Below are positions 41,320-50,094 of a stretch of 64,000 bases of DNA, one piece after another. Positions within the stretch are counted from its first letter, which is position 1. Every line of letters starts with the position of its first letter. The translations under genes and the position numbers were made by a program. The notes under the pieces are model-generated. The model was not told the origin of the DNA and searched no databases. It was given only the letters and a program-made list of their open reading frames with translations. The DNA comes from Pseudonocardia sp. MH-G8 (GTDB taxonomy: Bacteria; Actinomycetota; Actinomycetes; Mycobacteriales; Pseudonocardiaceae), in contig NZ_NKYF01000001.1 of NCBI RefSeq assembly GCF_002262885.1, forward strand, positions 682,001-746,000. Direction: 5' to 3'.

Positions 41320-42738
41320 ATGAGCGACCGCACAGAGGACCCCGGCGGACCCGGCCTCATCAAGGCGCTCGGGCGCTGGGACGTCCTGGCGGTCGGGTTC
41401 GGCGCGATGATCGGGTTCGGGTGGGTCGTGCTGGTGGGCGGCTGGCTCACCGACGCCGGCACGCTCGGGGCGGTGCTCGCGTTCGTCGCGGGCGGCCTCG
41501 TCATGACGCTGGTCGGGCTCACCTACGCCGAGCTCGTCTCGGCGATGCCGCGGGCGGGCGGCGAGCACCAGTACGCGCTGCGCGGGCTCGGCTCGCGGCC
41601 GGCGTTCGTGGCGTCGTGGGCGATCGCGCTGGGCTACATCTCGGTCGTGGCGTTCGAGGCCGTCGCGCTGCCCCAGACCGTGCTCTACCTCGCCCCGGAC
41701 ATGCTGGCCGGCCGGCTGTGGACGATCGCCGGGTACGACGTGTACGCCACCTGGGCGCTGGTCGGGATCGCCGGCGCCGTGCTCATCACGGCGCTGAACT
41801 ACTTCGGCATCCGCCCGGCCAGCGTCGCGCAGACCATCGCCGTCGCGTTCCTCCTCGCGGTCGGCGTCGTCCTGCTCACCGGTTCCTTCGTCGGCGGTGA
41901 GGCCGCGAACTTCGAGCCGTGGTTCTCCGGCGGGATCGCGGGCTTCGTCGGGGTGCTCGTCGCCACCCCGTTCCTGTTCGTCGGGTTCGACGTGATCCCG
42001 CAGTCCGCCGAGGAGATCGACCTGCCCTACCGCCAGGTGGGCAAGCTGCTGGTCGTCTCGGTCCTGATGGCCACCGCCTTCTACATCGTGGTCGTGTTCA
42101 GCGTCAGCGCGGCGCTCCCCCGCGCCGAGCTGGAGTCGGCGGAGCTGGCCGCCGCCGACGGCATGACCGCCCTGTGGAACAGCCCCGCCATGGGCACGCT
42201 GCTCATGCTCGGGGGCATCGCCGGCATCCTCACCAGCTGGAACGGCTTCCTGATCGGTGCCAGCAGGCTGCTGTACGCGATGGCCGAATCGGGGATGATC
42301 CCCCGCTGGTTCGCCTACCTGCACCCCCGCTACCGCACACCCACCCACGCACTGCTGTTCATCGGTGGCCTGTCGGTGCTCGCGCCGCTGTTCGGCGAGC
42401 AGATGCTCGTGTGGCTCGTCGACGCCGGTGGCATCAACATCGTGGTCGCGTTCTTCCTCGTCGCGCTGTCGTTCCTCGCGCTGCGCAGGCGCGAGCCGGA
42501 CATGCCCCGCCCGTTCCGCACCCCGGCGGGCCCGGTCGTCGGCTGGGCGGCGGCCGCACTCAGCCTCGGGCTGGCGGTGCTCTACCTCCCGGGGATGCCG
42601 GCGGCGCTCGTCTGGCCGTCGGAGTGGCTGATCGTCGGGATCTGGTGGCTCGTGGGACTCTGGTTCGTCCTGCGGCTGCCGAAGGTCGCTCCCGGCCCGG
42701 ACGCCGAAGAACGCCTCCTGGAGATCAACAAGCGATGA
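41320..42738 (+). CDS. APC-superfamily amino acid/amine permease
   Basis: This 472-residue protein has about 12 membrane helices. The first, VGFGAMIGFGWVVLVGGW, carries the GxxIGxGW-type substrate motif of APC transporters. Helix 6 contains GFDVIPQSAEEIDLPYRQ, typical of this group. It likely imports an amino acid or amine with protons or sodium. The gene follows the sigma-factor pair and is translationally coupled by ATGA to a methyltransferase gene, which may act on the imported compound; that link is inference. Confidence 0.88.
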   Translation: MSDRTEDPGGPGLIKALGRWDVLAVGFGAMIGFGWVVLVGGWLTDAGTLGAVLAFVAGGLVMTLVGLTYAELVSAMPRAGGEHQYALRGLGSRPAFVASWAIALGYISVVAFEAVALPQTVLYLAPDMLAGRLWTIAGYDVYATWALVGIAGAVLITALNYFGIRPASVAQTIAVAFLLAVGVVLLTGSFVGGEAANFEPWFSGGIAGFVGVLVATPFLFVGFDVIPQSAEEIDLPYRQVGKLLVVSVLMATAFYIVVVFSVSAALPRAELESAELAAADGMTALWNSPAMGTLLMLGGIAGILTSWNGFLIGASRLLYAMAESGMIPRWFAYLHPRYRTPTHALLFIGGLSVLAPLFGEQMLVWLVDAGGINIVVAFFLVALSFLALRRREPDMPRPFRTPAGPVVGWAAAALSLGLAVLYLPGMPAALVWPSEWLIVGIWWLVGLWFVLRLPKVAPGPDAEERLLEINKR

Positions 42739-43616
42739 CCCACGTCGACCCGTCCAACGCTGATTCCGCCGCGGGCTGGGACGGCCCCAGCGGCGACATC
42801 TGGACCGACAACGCCGACATGTTCGACGCCGGCGTGGCCCGCTACCTGCAACCCTTCCTGGACGCCGCCGCCATCGAGCCGACCTCGCACGTGCTCGACG
42901 TCGGTTGCGGCAACGGCCTCGTCACGCGGGAGGCCGCGCGCCGGGCATCCCGGGGCAGCGTGACCGGCGTCGACCTGTCCACGCGCATGCTCGACCTCGC
43001 CCGCCGCCGCGCCGCGCAGGAAGGGCTGGCGAACGTCCGGTTCCTGCAGGCCGACGCGCAGGTCGCCGACCTCGGCGAGGCCCGCTACGACCGGATCGTC
43101 AGCCGCAACGGCGTGATGTTCTTCGGCGACCCGGTCGCCGCGTTCTCCAACCTCGCCCGCGCGCTCGCACCCGGTGGGAGGCTCGTCCTGCTGGTCTGGC
43201 AGACGATGGCGGACAACCCCTGGTTCTCCGCGTTCCGCGACGCCGTCGCCGTCGGCCGCGACCTCCCGGCGCCGCCGCCGGACGGGCCGGGCCCGTTCGC
43301 GCTGGGCGACCCGGACCGCGTGCGCACCCTGCTGACCGCCGCCGGGTTCGGCGAGCCGGACCTGCGCGGCGTCCGCGAGCGGACGTACTACGGCCCGGAC
43401 GTCGACACCGCGCACCGCTACATCTCCGCGATGCAACACGGCCTGCTCTCCGAGCTCGACGACGCCGCCCGCGCCGAGGCGCACGCCACCCTGCGGGCGG
43501 AGCTGCAGGAACACCACGGGCCGGACGGCGTGACGTACCCGTCCGCGATGTGGATCGTGACGGCCCGACGCATGGCCGATCCCGATGATCACAGCTCGCC
43601 GAACGGCGGCGCGTAG
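42735..43616 (+). CDS. Class I SAM-dependent methyltransferase
   Basis: This 293-residue protein has motif I VLDVGCGNGLVTREA, VTGVDLSTRMLDLARRRA, a YDRIVSRNGVMFFGDP segment and LAPGGRLVLLVW, the UbiE/type 11 pattern. It begins at an ATG overlapping the permease stop. The C-terminal 28 bp overlap the convergent GNAT gene. The substrate is unknown; small-molecule methylation linked to the permease cargo is possible. Confidence 0.85.
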   Translation: MTHVDPSNADSAAGWDGPSGDIWTDNADMFDAGVARYLQPFLDAAAIEPTSHVLDVGCGNGLVTREAARRASRGSVTGVDLSTRMLDLARRRAAQEGLANVRFLQADAQVADLGEARYDRIVSRNGVMFFGDPVAAFSNLARALAPGGRLVLLVWQTMADNPWFSAFRDAVAVGRDLPAPPPDGPGPFALGDPDRVRTLLTAAGFGEPDLRGVRERTYYGPDVDTAHRYISAMQHGLLSELDDAARAEAHATLRAELQEHHGPDGVTYPSAMWIVTARRMADPDDHSSPNGGA

Positions 43617-44110
43617 GTGAACAGGCCCGTCATCGCCGGCTCATAGGTCGTGAGCGTGCGCGCCTGGAACGCGGGCTCCCACTCGGCGACCTCCGGCCGG
43701 ATGCCCAGCTCGGCCGCGGGCCGGAACCCGAACCGCGGGTAGTAGCCGGGGTGGCCGAGCAGCACGACCAGCGGCTCGTCGAGCGCGTCGGCCGCCGCGA
43801 GTACGGCGTGCACCAGCGCACCCCCGACGCCCGCCCTCTGCTGCCCCACGACGACGCCGAGCGGGCCCAGGCCCAGCACCGGGACGCGCTGCTCGCCGAG
43901 CGTGGCGCGCGTGCAGCAGACGTGCCCCACGGTCGCGCCGTCGCGGACCGCCACCAGCGACAGGGCCGGGATCCAGGCGTCGCTCGCCCGCAAGGCCGTC
44001 ACCAGCCCCGGCTCGACGGGCTCGCCGTCCGGGTAGTGGGCGGCGAACGCGTCGGCGTGGACGCGGGTGACCGCCTCCTCGTCGCCCGGCAGCTCGCGAC
44101 GAATGATCAT
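43589..44110 (-). CDS. GNAT-family N-acetyltransferase
   Basis: This 173-residue protein has an acetyl-CoA-binding region (VLGLGPLGVVVGQQRAGVGGALV) and a late YYPRFGFRPA motif. The latter is characteristic of a GNAT subgroup that acetylates small molecules or proteins. The ATG at 44110 begins MIIRRELPG; a longer frame upstream is unlikely. There is no signal peptide. Its end overlaps the facing methyltransferase gene by 28 bp. Confidence 0.87.
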   Translation of the reverse strand: MIIRRELPGDEEAVTRVHADAFAAHYPDGEPVEPGLVTALRASDAWIPALSLVAVRDGATVGHVCCTRATLGEQRVPVLGLGPLGVVVGQQRAGVGGALVHAVLAAADALDEPLVVLLGHPGYYPRFGFRPAAELGIRPEVAEWEPAFQARTLTTYEPAMTGLFTYAPPFGEL

Positions 44111-44163
44111 TGCCCGACGCTCCCACAGGCTCGCTGCAGGAACCACCGGGTTATGTTCCCGTC

Positions 44164-44976
44164 ATGATCGCAAAGGGGCGGGTCGGACGGATCCTTGCAA
44201 GCGGGCTGGCCACGCTGGCCCTGGTCACCGGGTGCGGGACCGGGAGCGAGGACGAGGCCCGTCCCGCGCAGCAGAGCGTGCTGGACGCCGTGCTCGCCCG
44301 CGGCGAGGTGAAGGTCTGCAGCACCGGTGACTACCGCCCGTTCACCCACCTCGACCCGGCCAGCGGCCGGTGGGAGGGCATCGACATCGACATGGCGGGC
44401 GACCTCGCGCAGCGTCTCGGCGTGCGGCTCACCCTGGTCGAGACGACGTGGGGCACGCTCGTGGACGACCTGGGCCGGACCTGCGACCTCGCCATGGGCG
44501 GCATCTCCGTCACCACCGAGCGGGCGACGCGGGCCTTCTACAGCGACGCCTACCTCGTCGACGGCAAGACGCCCGTCACCCGCTGCGAGAACGCCGGGCG
44601 GTTCCAGACCCTCGAGCAGATCGACCAGCCGGGCGTGCGCGCGGTCGTCAACCCCGGCGGCACCAACGAGGAGTTCGCCGACACCCACCTGGACCAGGCC
44701 ACCATCGTGCGCCACCCGGACAACAACACGATCTTCGAAGAGGTCCTCGCCGGACGGGCGGACCTGATGATCACCGACGCGACGGAGACGCGGTGGCAGG
44801 CGCAGCAGCACCCCGAGCTCTGCGCCGTGCACCCCGACGCACCGTTCACGTTCTCGGAGAAGGCCTACCTCCTGCCGCGCGGTGACGTCGTCCTGCAGGA
44901 GTGGGTCGACGGGTGGCTGCACATCGCCCGCAACGACGGCACCTACGACCGCTTCGCGACGCCGCGCCTGGGCTGA
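44164..44976 (+). CDS. PheC-like cyclohexadienyl/arogenate dehydratase or binding lipoprotein
   Basis: This 270-residue protein has a lipoprotein signal (lipobox LVTGC at residues about 19-23). A periplasmic-binding-fold domain follows. It resembles Pseudomonas PheC closely in VCSTGDYRPFTHLD, GIDIDMAGDLAQRLGV, AMGGISVTTER, VDGKTPVTRCE and ITDATETRWQAQQHPELCAVH. PheC makes phenylpyruvate or phenylalanine outside the cytoplasm. A lipid-anchored form in an actinobacterium is unusual, and a plain amino-acid-binding role cannot be excluded. No ABC transporter genes are next to it. It ends tail to tail with the alcohol dehydrogenase gene. Confidence 0.78.
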   Translation: MIAKGRVGRILASGLATLALVTGCGTGSEDEARPAQQSVLDAVLARGEVKVCSTGDYRPFTHLDPASGRWEGIDIDMAGDLAQRLGVRLTLVETTWGTLVDDLGRTCDLAMGGISVTTERATRAFYSDAYLVDGKTPVTRCENAGRFQTLEQIDQPGVRAVVNPGGTNEEFADTHLDQATIVRHPDNNTIFEEVLAGRADLMITDATETRWQAQQHPELCAVHPDAPFTFSEKAYLLPRGDVVLQEWVDGWLHIARNDGTYDRFATPRLG

Positions 44977-46026
44977 TCAGGGGCGCACGAGGATGCGGAT
45001 CGGGTTGCCGTCGCGCTCGTGCAGCCGCCGGATGCCCTCGCCAAGGTCCTCCAACGACACCACACCGCTGACCGAGCGGCTCAGGTCGAGCCGGCCCGCG
45101 GCGACGAGCTCCACGAGGGTGGCGATGTCGGTGTTCTGGTAGCCGAGGTGGCCGAGGACCTGCTTGCGGCTGAGGTTGAAGGCGGTGGTCGTGCCGAGCG
45201 AGACCTCCTGCCCGCTCATCCCGACCCCGACCAGGCGCCCGCCCGGGGTGAGCAGCTCGATCCCCTGCTCGAACGTCGACTTGAGACCGACCGCGTCGAA
45301 GGCCACGTCGAGCAGGTGCCCGTTCGTGGCCGCCGCCACCTGCGCCGCCACGTCCGCTTCGCGCGGGTCGAACGCGAGGTCGGCCCCGAGCTCGAGCGCG
45401 CGCCTGCGGACGCCATCGTCGATGTCGAAGGCGATGATCGGATGAGCGCCGACCAACCGCGCCAGCTGGACGACGTGCGTGCCGACGCCACCGACGCCCC
45501 AGACGCCCACCGCCTCGCCGATGCGCACCTGCCCGGTGTGCACGACGGCGCCGAACGGCGTGGCGACCGCGTCGGCGAGGAGGGCAGCCTGCTCGAGCGG
45601 CACGGAGTCGGGCACCCGGGTGAGCCCGAGCGCGTTCGCGACGGTGTACTGCGCCCACGCGCCGTCGTAGGCGAACGCCATCAGCTGGATGCCGATGCAG
45701 TGGGCGAAGTCGCCGCGGCGGCAGTTCGCGCAGGTGCCGTCCGCTCGGCCGGCGGCTGGGATGACCCGGTCGCCCTCGGACCACCCGACCACGCCCGGGC
45801 CGACCGCGGCGATCGTGCCGGCCGCCTCGTGGCCCTGCGTGACGACCTCGGGGATGCCGAGGCCGCCGAAGACGCCGTCGATCAGGCTGAGGTCGGAGTG
45901 GCAGATCCCGCAGTAGGCCACTTCGATCAGGACCTCACCCGGACCCGGCTCAGGGATCGGGACGTCCTCGATCGCCCACTCGCCGGTCGCCTTGCGGAAG
46001 CGCTGGGCGCGCATCGTCGCAGCCAT
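44977..46026 (-). CDS. Zinc-dependent medium-chain alcohol dehydrogenase
   Basis: This 349-residue protein has catalytic zinc motifs GICHSDLS and GHEAAG and the NAD-binding motif GVWGVGGVGTHVVQLA. In the structural zinc loop (DGTCANCRRGDFAHC) one of the usual four Cys is Asp. The ATG at 46026 begins MAATMRAQRF; a longer frame starts 12 codons upstream. Substrate is unknown. It is divergent from the FAD monooxygenase/esterase operon with 133 bp between them, including an operator-like palindrome, so it may share its control. Confidence 0.87.
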   Translation of the reverse strand: MAATMRAQRFRKATGEWAIEDVPIPEPGPGEVLIEVAYCGICHSDLSLIDGVFGGLGIPEVVTQGHEAAGTIAAVGPGVVGWSEGDRVIPAAGRADGTCANCRRGDFAHCIGIQLMAFAYDGAWAQYTVANALGLTRVPDSVPLEQAALLADAVATPFGAVVHTGQVRIGEAVGVWGVGGVGTHVVQLARLVGAHPIIAFDIDDGVRRRALELGADLAFDPREADVAAQVAAATNGHLLDVAFDAVGLKSTFEQGIELLTPGGRLVGVGMSGQEVSLGTTTAFNLSRKQVLGHLGYQNTDIATLVELVAAGRLDLSRSVSGVVSLEDLGEGIRRLHERDGNPIRILVRP

Positions 46027-46116
46027 CGGACGATCCTCGCGCCGGAGCGCAGCGTCGAGCATGTGACGCCGATCACGAACGCCGCAGGCCCTGGATCGCA
46101 GCTCGGGATCGGGTCA

Positions 46117-46137
46117 AACTAGAGCGCGGTTCTAGTT
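46117..46137. promoter_or_regulatory. Operator-like palindrome before the monooxygenase operon
   Basis: A perfect inverted repeat AACTAGA/TCTAGTT with a 7-bp centre resembles TetR-type operators, including the TAGAAC-GTTCTA core of KstR-like sites, though the centre is longer by one. It lies 22 bp before the monooxygenase ATG. Confidence 0.55.
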
Positions 46138-46159
46138 GTCGGGCGAGGAGGCCTCCAGG

Positions 46160-47653
46160 ATGACGATCGTCGAACCCCGCCCCGCCGCGATCCGCACCGA
46201 ACACGTCGACGTCCTCGTGGTCGGCGCGGGCATCTCCGGCATCGGCGCCGCCTACCACCTGCGGGAGCGGTTCCCGGCGAAGTCGTTCACGATCCTCGAC
46301 GCGCTCGATCGCCCCGGTGGCACCTGGTGGACCCACCGCTACCCCGGCGCGCGGTCCGACAGCGACCTGTTCACCTTCGGCTACCGGTTCAAGCCCTGGC
46401 GCGGGCCGTCCATCGCGAGCGCCGGCGAGATCCTCTCCTACCTCGACGAGGTGATCGAGGAGAACGGCCTGCGCGAGCGCATCCGCCACGGCCACCGCGT
46501 CACAGCAGCGCGCTGGTCGTCGCGCGAGCAGCTCTGGACCGTGGAGGTCACGCGCGTCGACACCGGCGAGCAGCTGCGCTTCACCACCGGGTTCCTCTGG
46601 ATGTGCCAGGGCTACTACCGCCACGACCAGGGCTACGTCCCCGAGTGGCCGGGCCTCGACCGGTTCCGCGGCACCGTCGTGCACCCCCAGCGGTGGCCCG
46701 AGGACCTCGACCACGCCGGCAAGCGCGTGGTGGTCATCGGCTCCGGCGCCACCGCGGCCACGTTGATCCCCGCCATCGCACCGGCCGCCGCCCACGTGAC
46801 GATGCTGCAGCGCTCGCCCACGTTCTTCCTCGCCCGCCCGCGCACGCACGAGCTCGCCACCACCCTGCGCGCGCTCGACATCCCCGAGGAGTGGACGCAC
46901 GAGATCCTCCGGCGCGCCCACATCGCCCAGGGCGCCGAACTCACGCGCATGTCCTTCGAGTCGCCCGACGAGCTGCGCAAGTTCCTCATCGAGGAGATGC
47001 GCGCGATGCTGCCCGAGGGCTTCGACGTCGACCGGCACTTCAACCCCCGCTACCGACCGTGGCAGCAGCGCATCGCCGTGGTGCCCGAGGGCGATTTCTT
47101 CGCGGCCCTGCGGGAGGGCCGCGCGTCGGTCGTCACGGACACGATCGACACCTTCACCGAGAGCGGCATCCGCGTCGCGTCCGGGGAGGAGCTCGAGGCC
47201 GACATCGTGGTCACGGCCACCGGCTTCGACCTGTCGCTGTTCGGCGAGATCGCCTTCACCGTGGACGACGAGCCGGTCGACTTCACCGAGCGCGTCACCT
47301 ACCGCGGGCTCATGATCAGCGGCGTGCCCAACATGGCATACGTGTTCGGCTACTTCCGCAACAGCTGGACGTTGCGGGCCGACCTGGTGAGCGAGTTCGT
47401 GTGCCGGCTGCTCGCGCACATGGGCGAGAAGGACGCGTCCACGGTCGTGCCGCAGCTGCGACCCCAGGACGCCGGCATGCCATTACGGTCGTGGGCCGAC
47501 CCGCAGGACTTCAACGCCGGCTACGTGATGCGCTCGATGGACCGGATGTTCAGGCAGGGCGACCGCGAGCCGTGGACGCACATGCACGAGTACGTCGAGG
47601 AACGGGAGATGCTCCCGGCCGCGGACCTCGACGACGGCCTCACCTACCGCTGA
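46160..47653 (+). CDS. Flavin-dependent Baeyer-Villiger-type monooxygenase (EthA/MymA-like)
   Basis: This 497-residue flavoprotein has an FAD motif VVGAGISGIGAAYHL at residue about 24 and the BVMO/FMO fingerprint FRGTVVHPQRWP. The NADP-binding motif is VVIGSGATAATLIP, and GYRFKPWRGPSIA is typical of EthA/MymA enzymes. These oxidise ketones to esters or oxygenate sulfur or nitrogen. An esterase and a thioesterase follow, which would split an ester product. The order monooxygenase then LipR-like esterase recalls the mycobacterial mymA operon. An AGGAGG ribosome site precedes the ATG at 46160. Confidence 0.9.
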   Translation: MTIVEPRPAAIRTEHVDVLVVGAGISGIGAAYHLRERFPAKSFTILDALDRPGGTWWTHRYPGARSDSDLFTFGYRFKPWRGPSIASAGEILSYLDEVIEENGLRERIRHGHRVTAARWSSREQLWTVEVTRVDTGEQLRFTTGFLWMCQGYYRHDQGYVPEWPGLDRFRGTVVHPQRWPEDLDHAGKRVVVIGSGATAATLIPAIAPAAAHVTMLQRSPTFFLARPRTHELATTLRALDIPEEWTHEILRRAHIAQGAELTRMSFESPDELRKFLIEEMRAMLPEGFDVDRHFNPRYRPWQQRIAVVPEGDFFAALREGRASVVTDTIDTFTESGIRVASGEELEADIVVTATGFDLSLFGEIAFTVDDEPVDFTERVTYRGLMISGVPNMAYVFGYFRNSWTLRADLVSEFVCRLLAHMGEKDASTVVPQLRPQDAGMPLRSWADPQDFNAGYVMRSMDRMFRQGDREPWTHMHEYVEEREMLPAADLDDGLTYR

Positions 47654-47675
47654 CCCCGACACCGAAGGAGATCGC

Positions 47676-48611
47676 GTGCCGCTCGACCCGCACATCGCCG
47701 CCCTGCTCGAGACCATGGCGGAGGCCGGAGCGCCGCCGATGTACGACGGCACGCCGGAGGCCGGGCGCGCCCAGTACCTGGCGCTCACCGCCGGCGCGCG
47801 GGCGCCCGAACAGGTGGTGCCGGTCGCGAGCGTCGAGAACCGCACGGTGCCGGGCGCCGAGGGTGACCTGGGGGCCCGCGTATACCGGCCCGAGGGCGAG
47901 GGCCCGTTCCCCACCGTCGTGTTCTTCCACGGCGGCGGCTGGGTGATCGGCGACCTCGACACGCACGACAACATGGCCCGCACCATCTGCCGGGACAGCC
48001 GCGCGCTCGTCGTCGCGGTCGACTACCGGCTCGCGCCCGAGCATCCGTTCCCCGCCGCGGCGGCGGACGCCGTTGCCGCGGCGCGCTGGGCCGCCGCGCA
48101 CCTGCACGAGCTCGGCGGCGATCACCGGCTGGCGGTCGCAGGCGACAGCGCGGGCGGGAACCTGGCGGCCGCGGTCGCCCAGCAGCTGCACGCCGACGGC
48201 ACCGCCGTGGTCGCCCAGTTCCTCGTCTACCCGGCCGTCGACGCCGCGGGCGACTACCCGTCGCGCACCGAGAACGGCGAGGGCTACTTGCTGGAGAAGG
48301 CGACCATGGACTGGTTCTACGGTCACTACGCCGGCGCGTGGGACGACGCGAAGGACCCCCGACTGTCGCCGCTGCACGCGCCCGACCTCGCCGGCCTGCC
48401 CCCGGCCCTGATCGTGACCGCTGAGTTCGACCCGCTGCGCGACGAGGGCGCGGCCTACGGCGAGGCCCTGCGCGCGGCGGGGGTCGAGGCCGAGATCCAC
48501 TGCCACGCCGGCATGATCCACGGGTTCTTCGACATGGCCGCCGTCTCGCCCGCGGCGCGCGCCGCCGTCGAGCAGGACTGCGCGGGGTTCGGTGAGCTCC
48601 TCCACCGCTGA
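47676..48611 (+). CDS. HSL-family alpha/beta-hydrolase (LipR-like esterase)
   Basis: This 311-residue esterase has the HGGG oxyanion motif (FFHGGGWVIGD) and the nucleophile motif GDSAGGNLAA with Ser near residue 157. The acidic residue is in TAEFDPLRDEG and the His in IHGFFDM. It belongs to the hormone-sensitive-lipase group. It starts at a GTG 22 bp after the monooxygenase stop and overlaps the thioesterase gene by 20 bp. It probably hydrolyses the ester made by the preceding enzyme; this is inferred from context. Confidence 0.9.
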   Translation: MPLDPHIAALLETMAEAGAPPMYDGTPEAGRAQYLALTAGARAPEQVVPVASVENRTVPGAEGDLGARVYRPEGEGPFPTVVFFHGGGWVIGDLDTHDNMARTICRDSRALVVAVDYRLAPEHPFPAAAADAVAAARWAAAHLHELGGDHRLAVAGDSAGGNLAAAVAQQLHADGTAVVAQFLVYPAVDAAGDYPSRTENGEGYLLEKATMDWFYGHYAGAWDDAKDPRLSPLHAPDLAGLPPALIVTAEFDPLRDEGAAYGEALRAAGVEAEIHCHAGMIHGFFDMAAVSPAARAAVEQDCAGFGELLHR

Positions 48612-49509
48612 CGCGCCGCCCGTCACGTTCGCCGCGCTGCTCGCACTCGACCAGGAGGAGCACGACCTCTTCCGCGCCCCCGGACGCGCCGGCCCCCCGG
48701 AGCGGACGTTCGGGGGCACCGTGCTCGCGCAAGCCCTGCTCGCGGCGGGCCGGACGGTGGCACCCGAGCGCAGCGCGCACTCCCTGCACGCCTACTTCCT
48801 CCGGCCGGGCGACGCGTCCGCACCGACCGACTACCGGGTCACGACGATCCGGGACGGCGCGACGTACGCGACCCGGCAGGTGGTGGCCACGCAGCACGGA
48901 CGGTCGACGTTCCTGCTCACGGCCTCGTTCCAGCTCCCCGAGGGCGGGCGGGAGCACCAGCTGCCGCGGCTGGACGCCCCGCCTCCCGAGCAGCTCCCCA
49001 CGCTGGAGGAGGCCAGTGCCGACGTCGGCGGTCATCTCGGGCGGTGGTTCGCCCGGCTCCCCCTGACCCGCCCCCTCGACCTGCGCTTCGACGGTGAGCT
49101 CCCGCGGGCGGCCGCCGCCCGCGGCGAGGCCGCCGCCCCCCGCCACCGGTTCTGGCTGCGCACCCGCGAACGCCTGCAGGACGCGCAGCTGCCGCACAGC
49201 TGCGTGGTCGCCTACGTCTCGGACATGCTGCTGCTGTCCACGTCGCTGGCGCCGCACTCCACCGCGCCCGGCGCCCCCGACATCGCCACGGCGAGCATCG
49301 ACCACTCCGTCTGGTTCCACCGCCCGTTCCGGGCCGACGAGTGGCTGTTCTACGAGCAGGAGAGCAGCCTCGCGTTCGGCGGCCGCGCGCTCTGCCACGG
49401 CCGGCTGTTCGCACGGTCCGGCGACCTGGTCGCGACCGTGGCGCAGGAGGCGATGATCCGCGACCGCACTCCCGACTCCGACGGGCGGGGCCCGGCGACG
49501 CCGCCCTGA
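48592..49509 (+). CDS. tesB: TesB-type acyl-CoA thioesterase II
   Basis: This 305-residue protein has two hot-dog domains. The first holds ERTFGGTVLAQALLAA and SLHAYFLRPGD; the second holds SIDHSVWFHRPFRADEWLFYEQES with the catalytic Asp, and a DLVATVAQEAMIR end. These features match thioesterase II, which hydrolyses medium- and long-chain acyl-CoA. The GTG start lies inside the end of the esterase gene. It is the last gene of the operon, followed directly by a terminator hairpin. Confidence 0.9.
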   Translation: MSSSTADAPPVTFAALLALDQEEHDLFRAPGRAGPPERTFGGTVLAQALLAAGRTVAPERSAHSLHAYFLRPGDASAPTDYRVTTIRDGATYATRQVVATQHGRSTFLLTASFQLPEGGREHQLPRLDAPPPEQLPTLEEASADVGGHLGRWFARLPLTRPLDLRFDGELPRAAAARGEAAAPRHRFWLRTRERLQDAQLPHSCVVAYVSDMLLLSTSLAPHSTAPGAPDIATASIDHSVWFHRPFRADEWLFYEQESSLAFGGRALCHGRLFARSGDLVATVAQEAMIRDRTPDSDGRGPATPP

Positions 49510-49553
49510 GCGTCCGCCCTCGGCCAGGGACCGCAGCGCCTGGCCCCGGACGC
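49510..49553. terminator. Hairpin terminator between convergent genes
   Basis: Arms GCGTCCG/CGGACGC (49510-49516, 49547-49553) enclose GGCCAGG/CCTGGCC (49522-49528, 49539-49545). It begins right after the thioesterase stop and ends just before the stop of the facing small gene, so it can serve both. Confidence 0.65.
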
Positions 49554-49555
49554 GG

Positions 49556-49924
49556 TCACCGTCGTGCAGCCAGCTGGCCCGCGTCGGCGAGTGCTGCCCG
49601 CACGGCGCTCCGGACCTGGCGGAATCGCTTCCGGACCCGGTCGGCGCCGACGAACCCACTGCGGCGACCGTTGGTCAGCCGGATGAGGGCCAGCTCATCG
49701 CCGTCCACGAGCACCTCGACCCCCAGGAACGCGGATCCGGGGGCCCGTGGGTCGCCGACCGCGGTGCGAGCCGGATCCGGTCCCGTGACGTCGGTGGACT
49801 CCCACGCACGCACGCGGAAACCGTCGTCCGCCTCGACGCTGTAGCCGAGCGACTCCAGTGCGTCCGTGGCCGCCGAGAGCGCGGCGTCTCGGCCCTTGAT
49901 GGCGAAGGAAGCTTTGCTGAACAC
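49556..49924 (-). CDS. Hypothetical protein
   Basis: This 122-residue protein begins at a GTG. The start KASFAIKGRDAALSAATDALESLGYSVE looks like a small alpha/beta domain, and the C-terminus is basic and helical. I do not recognise a family. It has no signal peptide or membrane helix. It is convergent with the thioesterase gene. Confidence 0.6.
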   Translation of the reverse strand: MFSKASFAIKGRDAALSAATDALESLGYSVEADDGFRVRAWESTDVTGPDPARTAVGDPRAPGSAFLGVEVLVDGDELALIRLTNGRRSGFVGADRVRKRFRQVRSAVRAALADAGQLAARR

Positions 49925-50094
49925 ACCGCCCAGTCTCGAACGGCAAAGCCGTGGGCGGCACCGGCGTCCGGCCCGAGTCGCCCGTCCGGAGGACGCCTCC
50001 GGTCAGTACTTTCGTCGGTGCCGCCGGGCTCCTCCGCCTCGTGCACCTCACCAACGGTCCGGATCTGACCGCAATCCCCACCACAATCGCCGGC

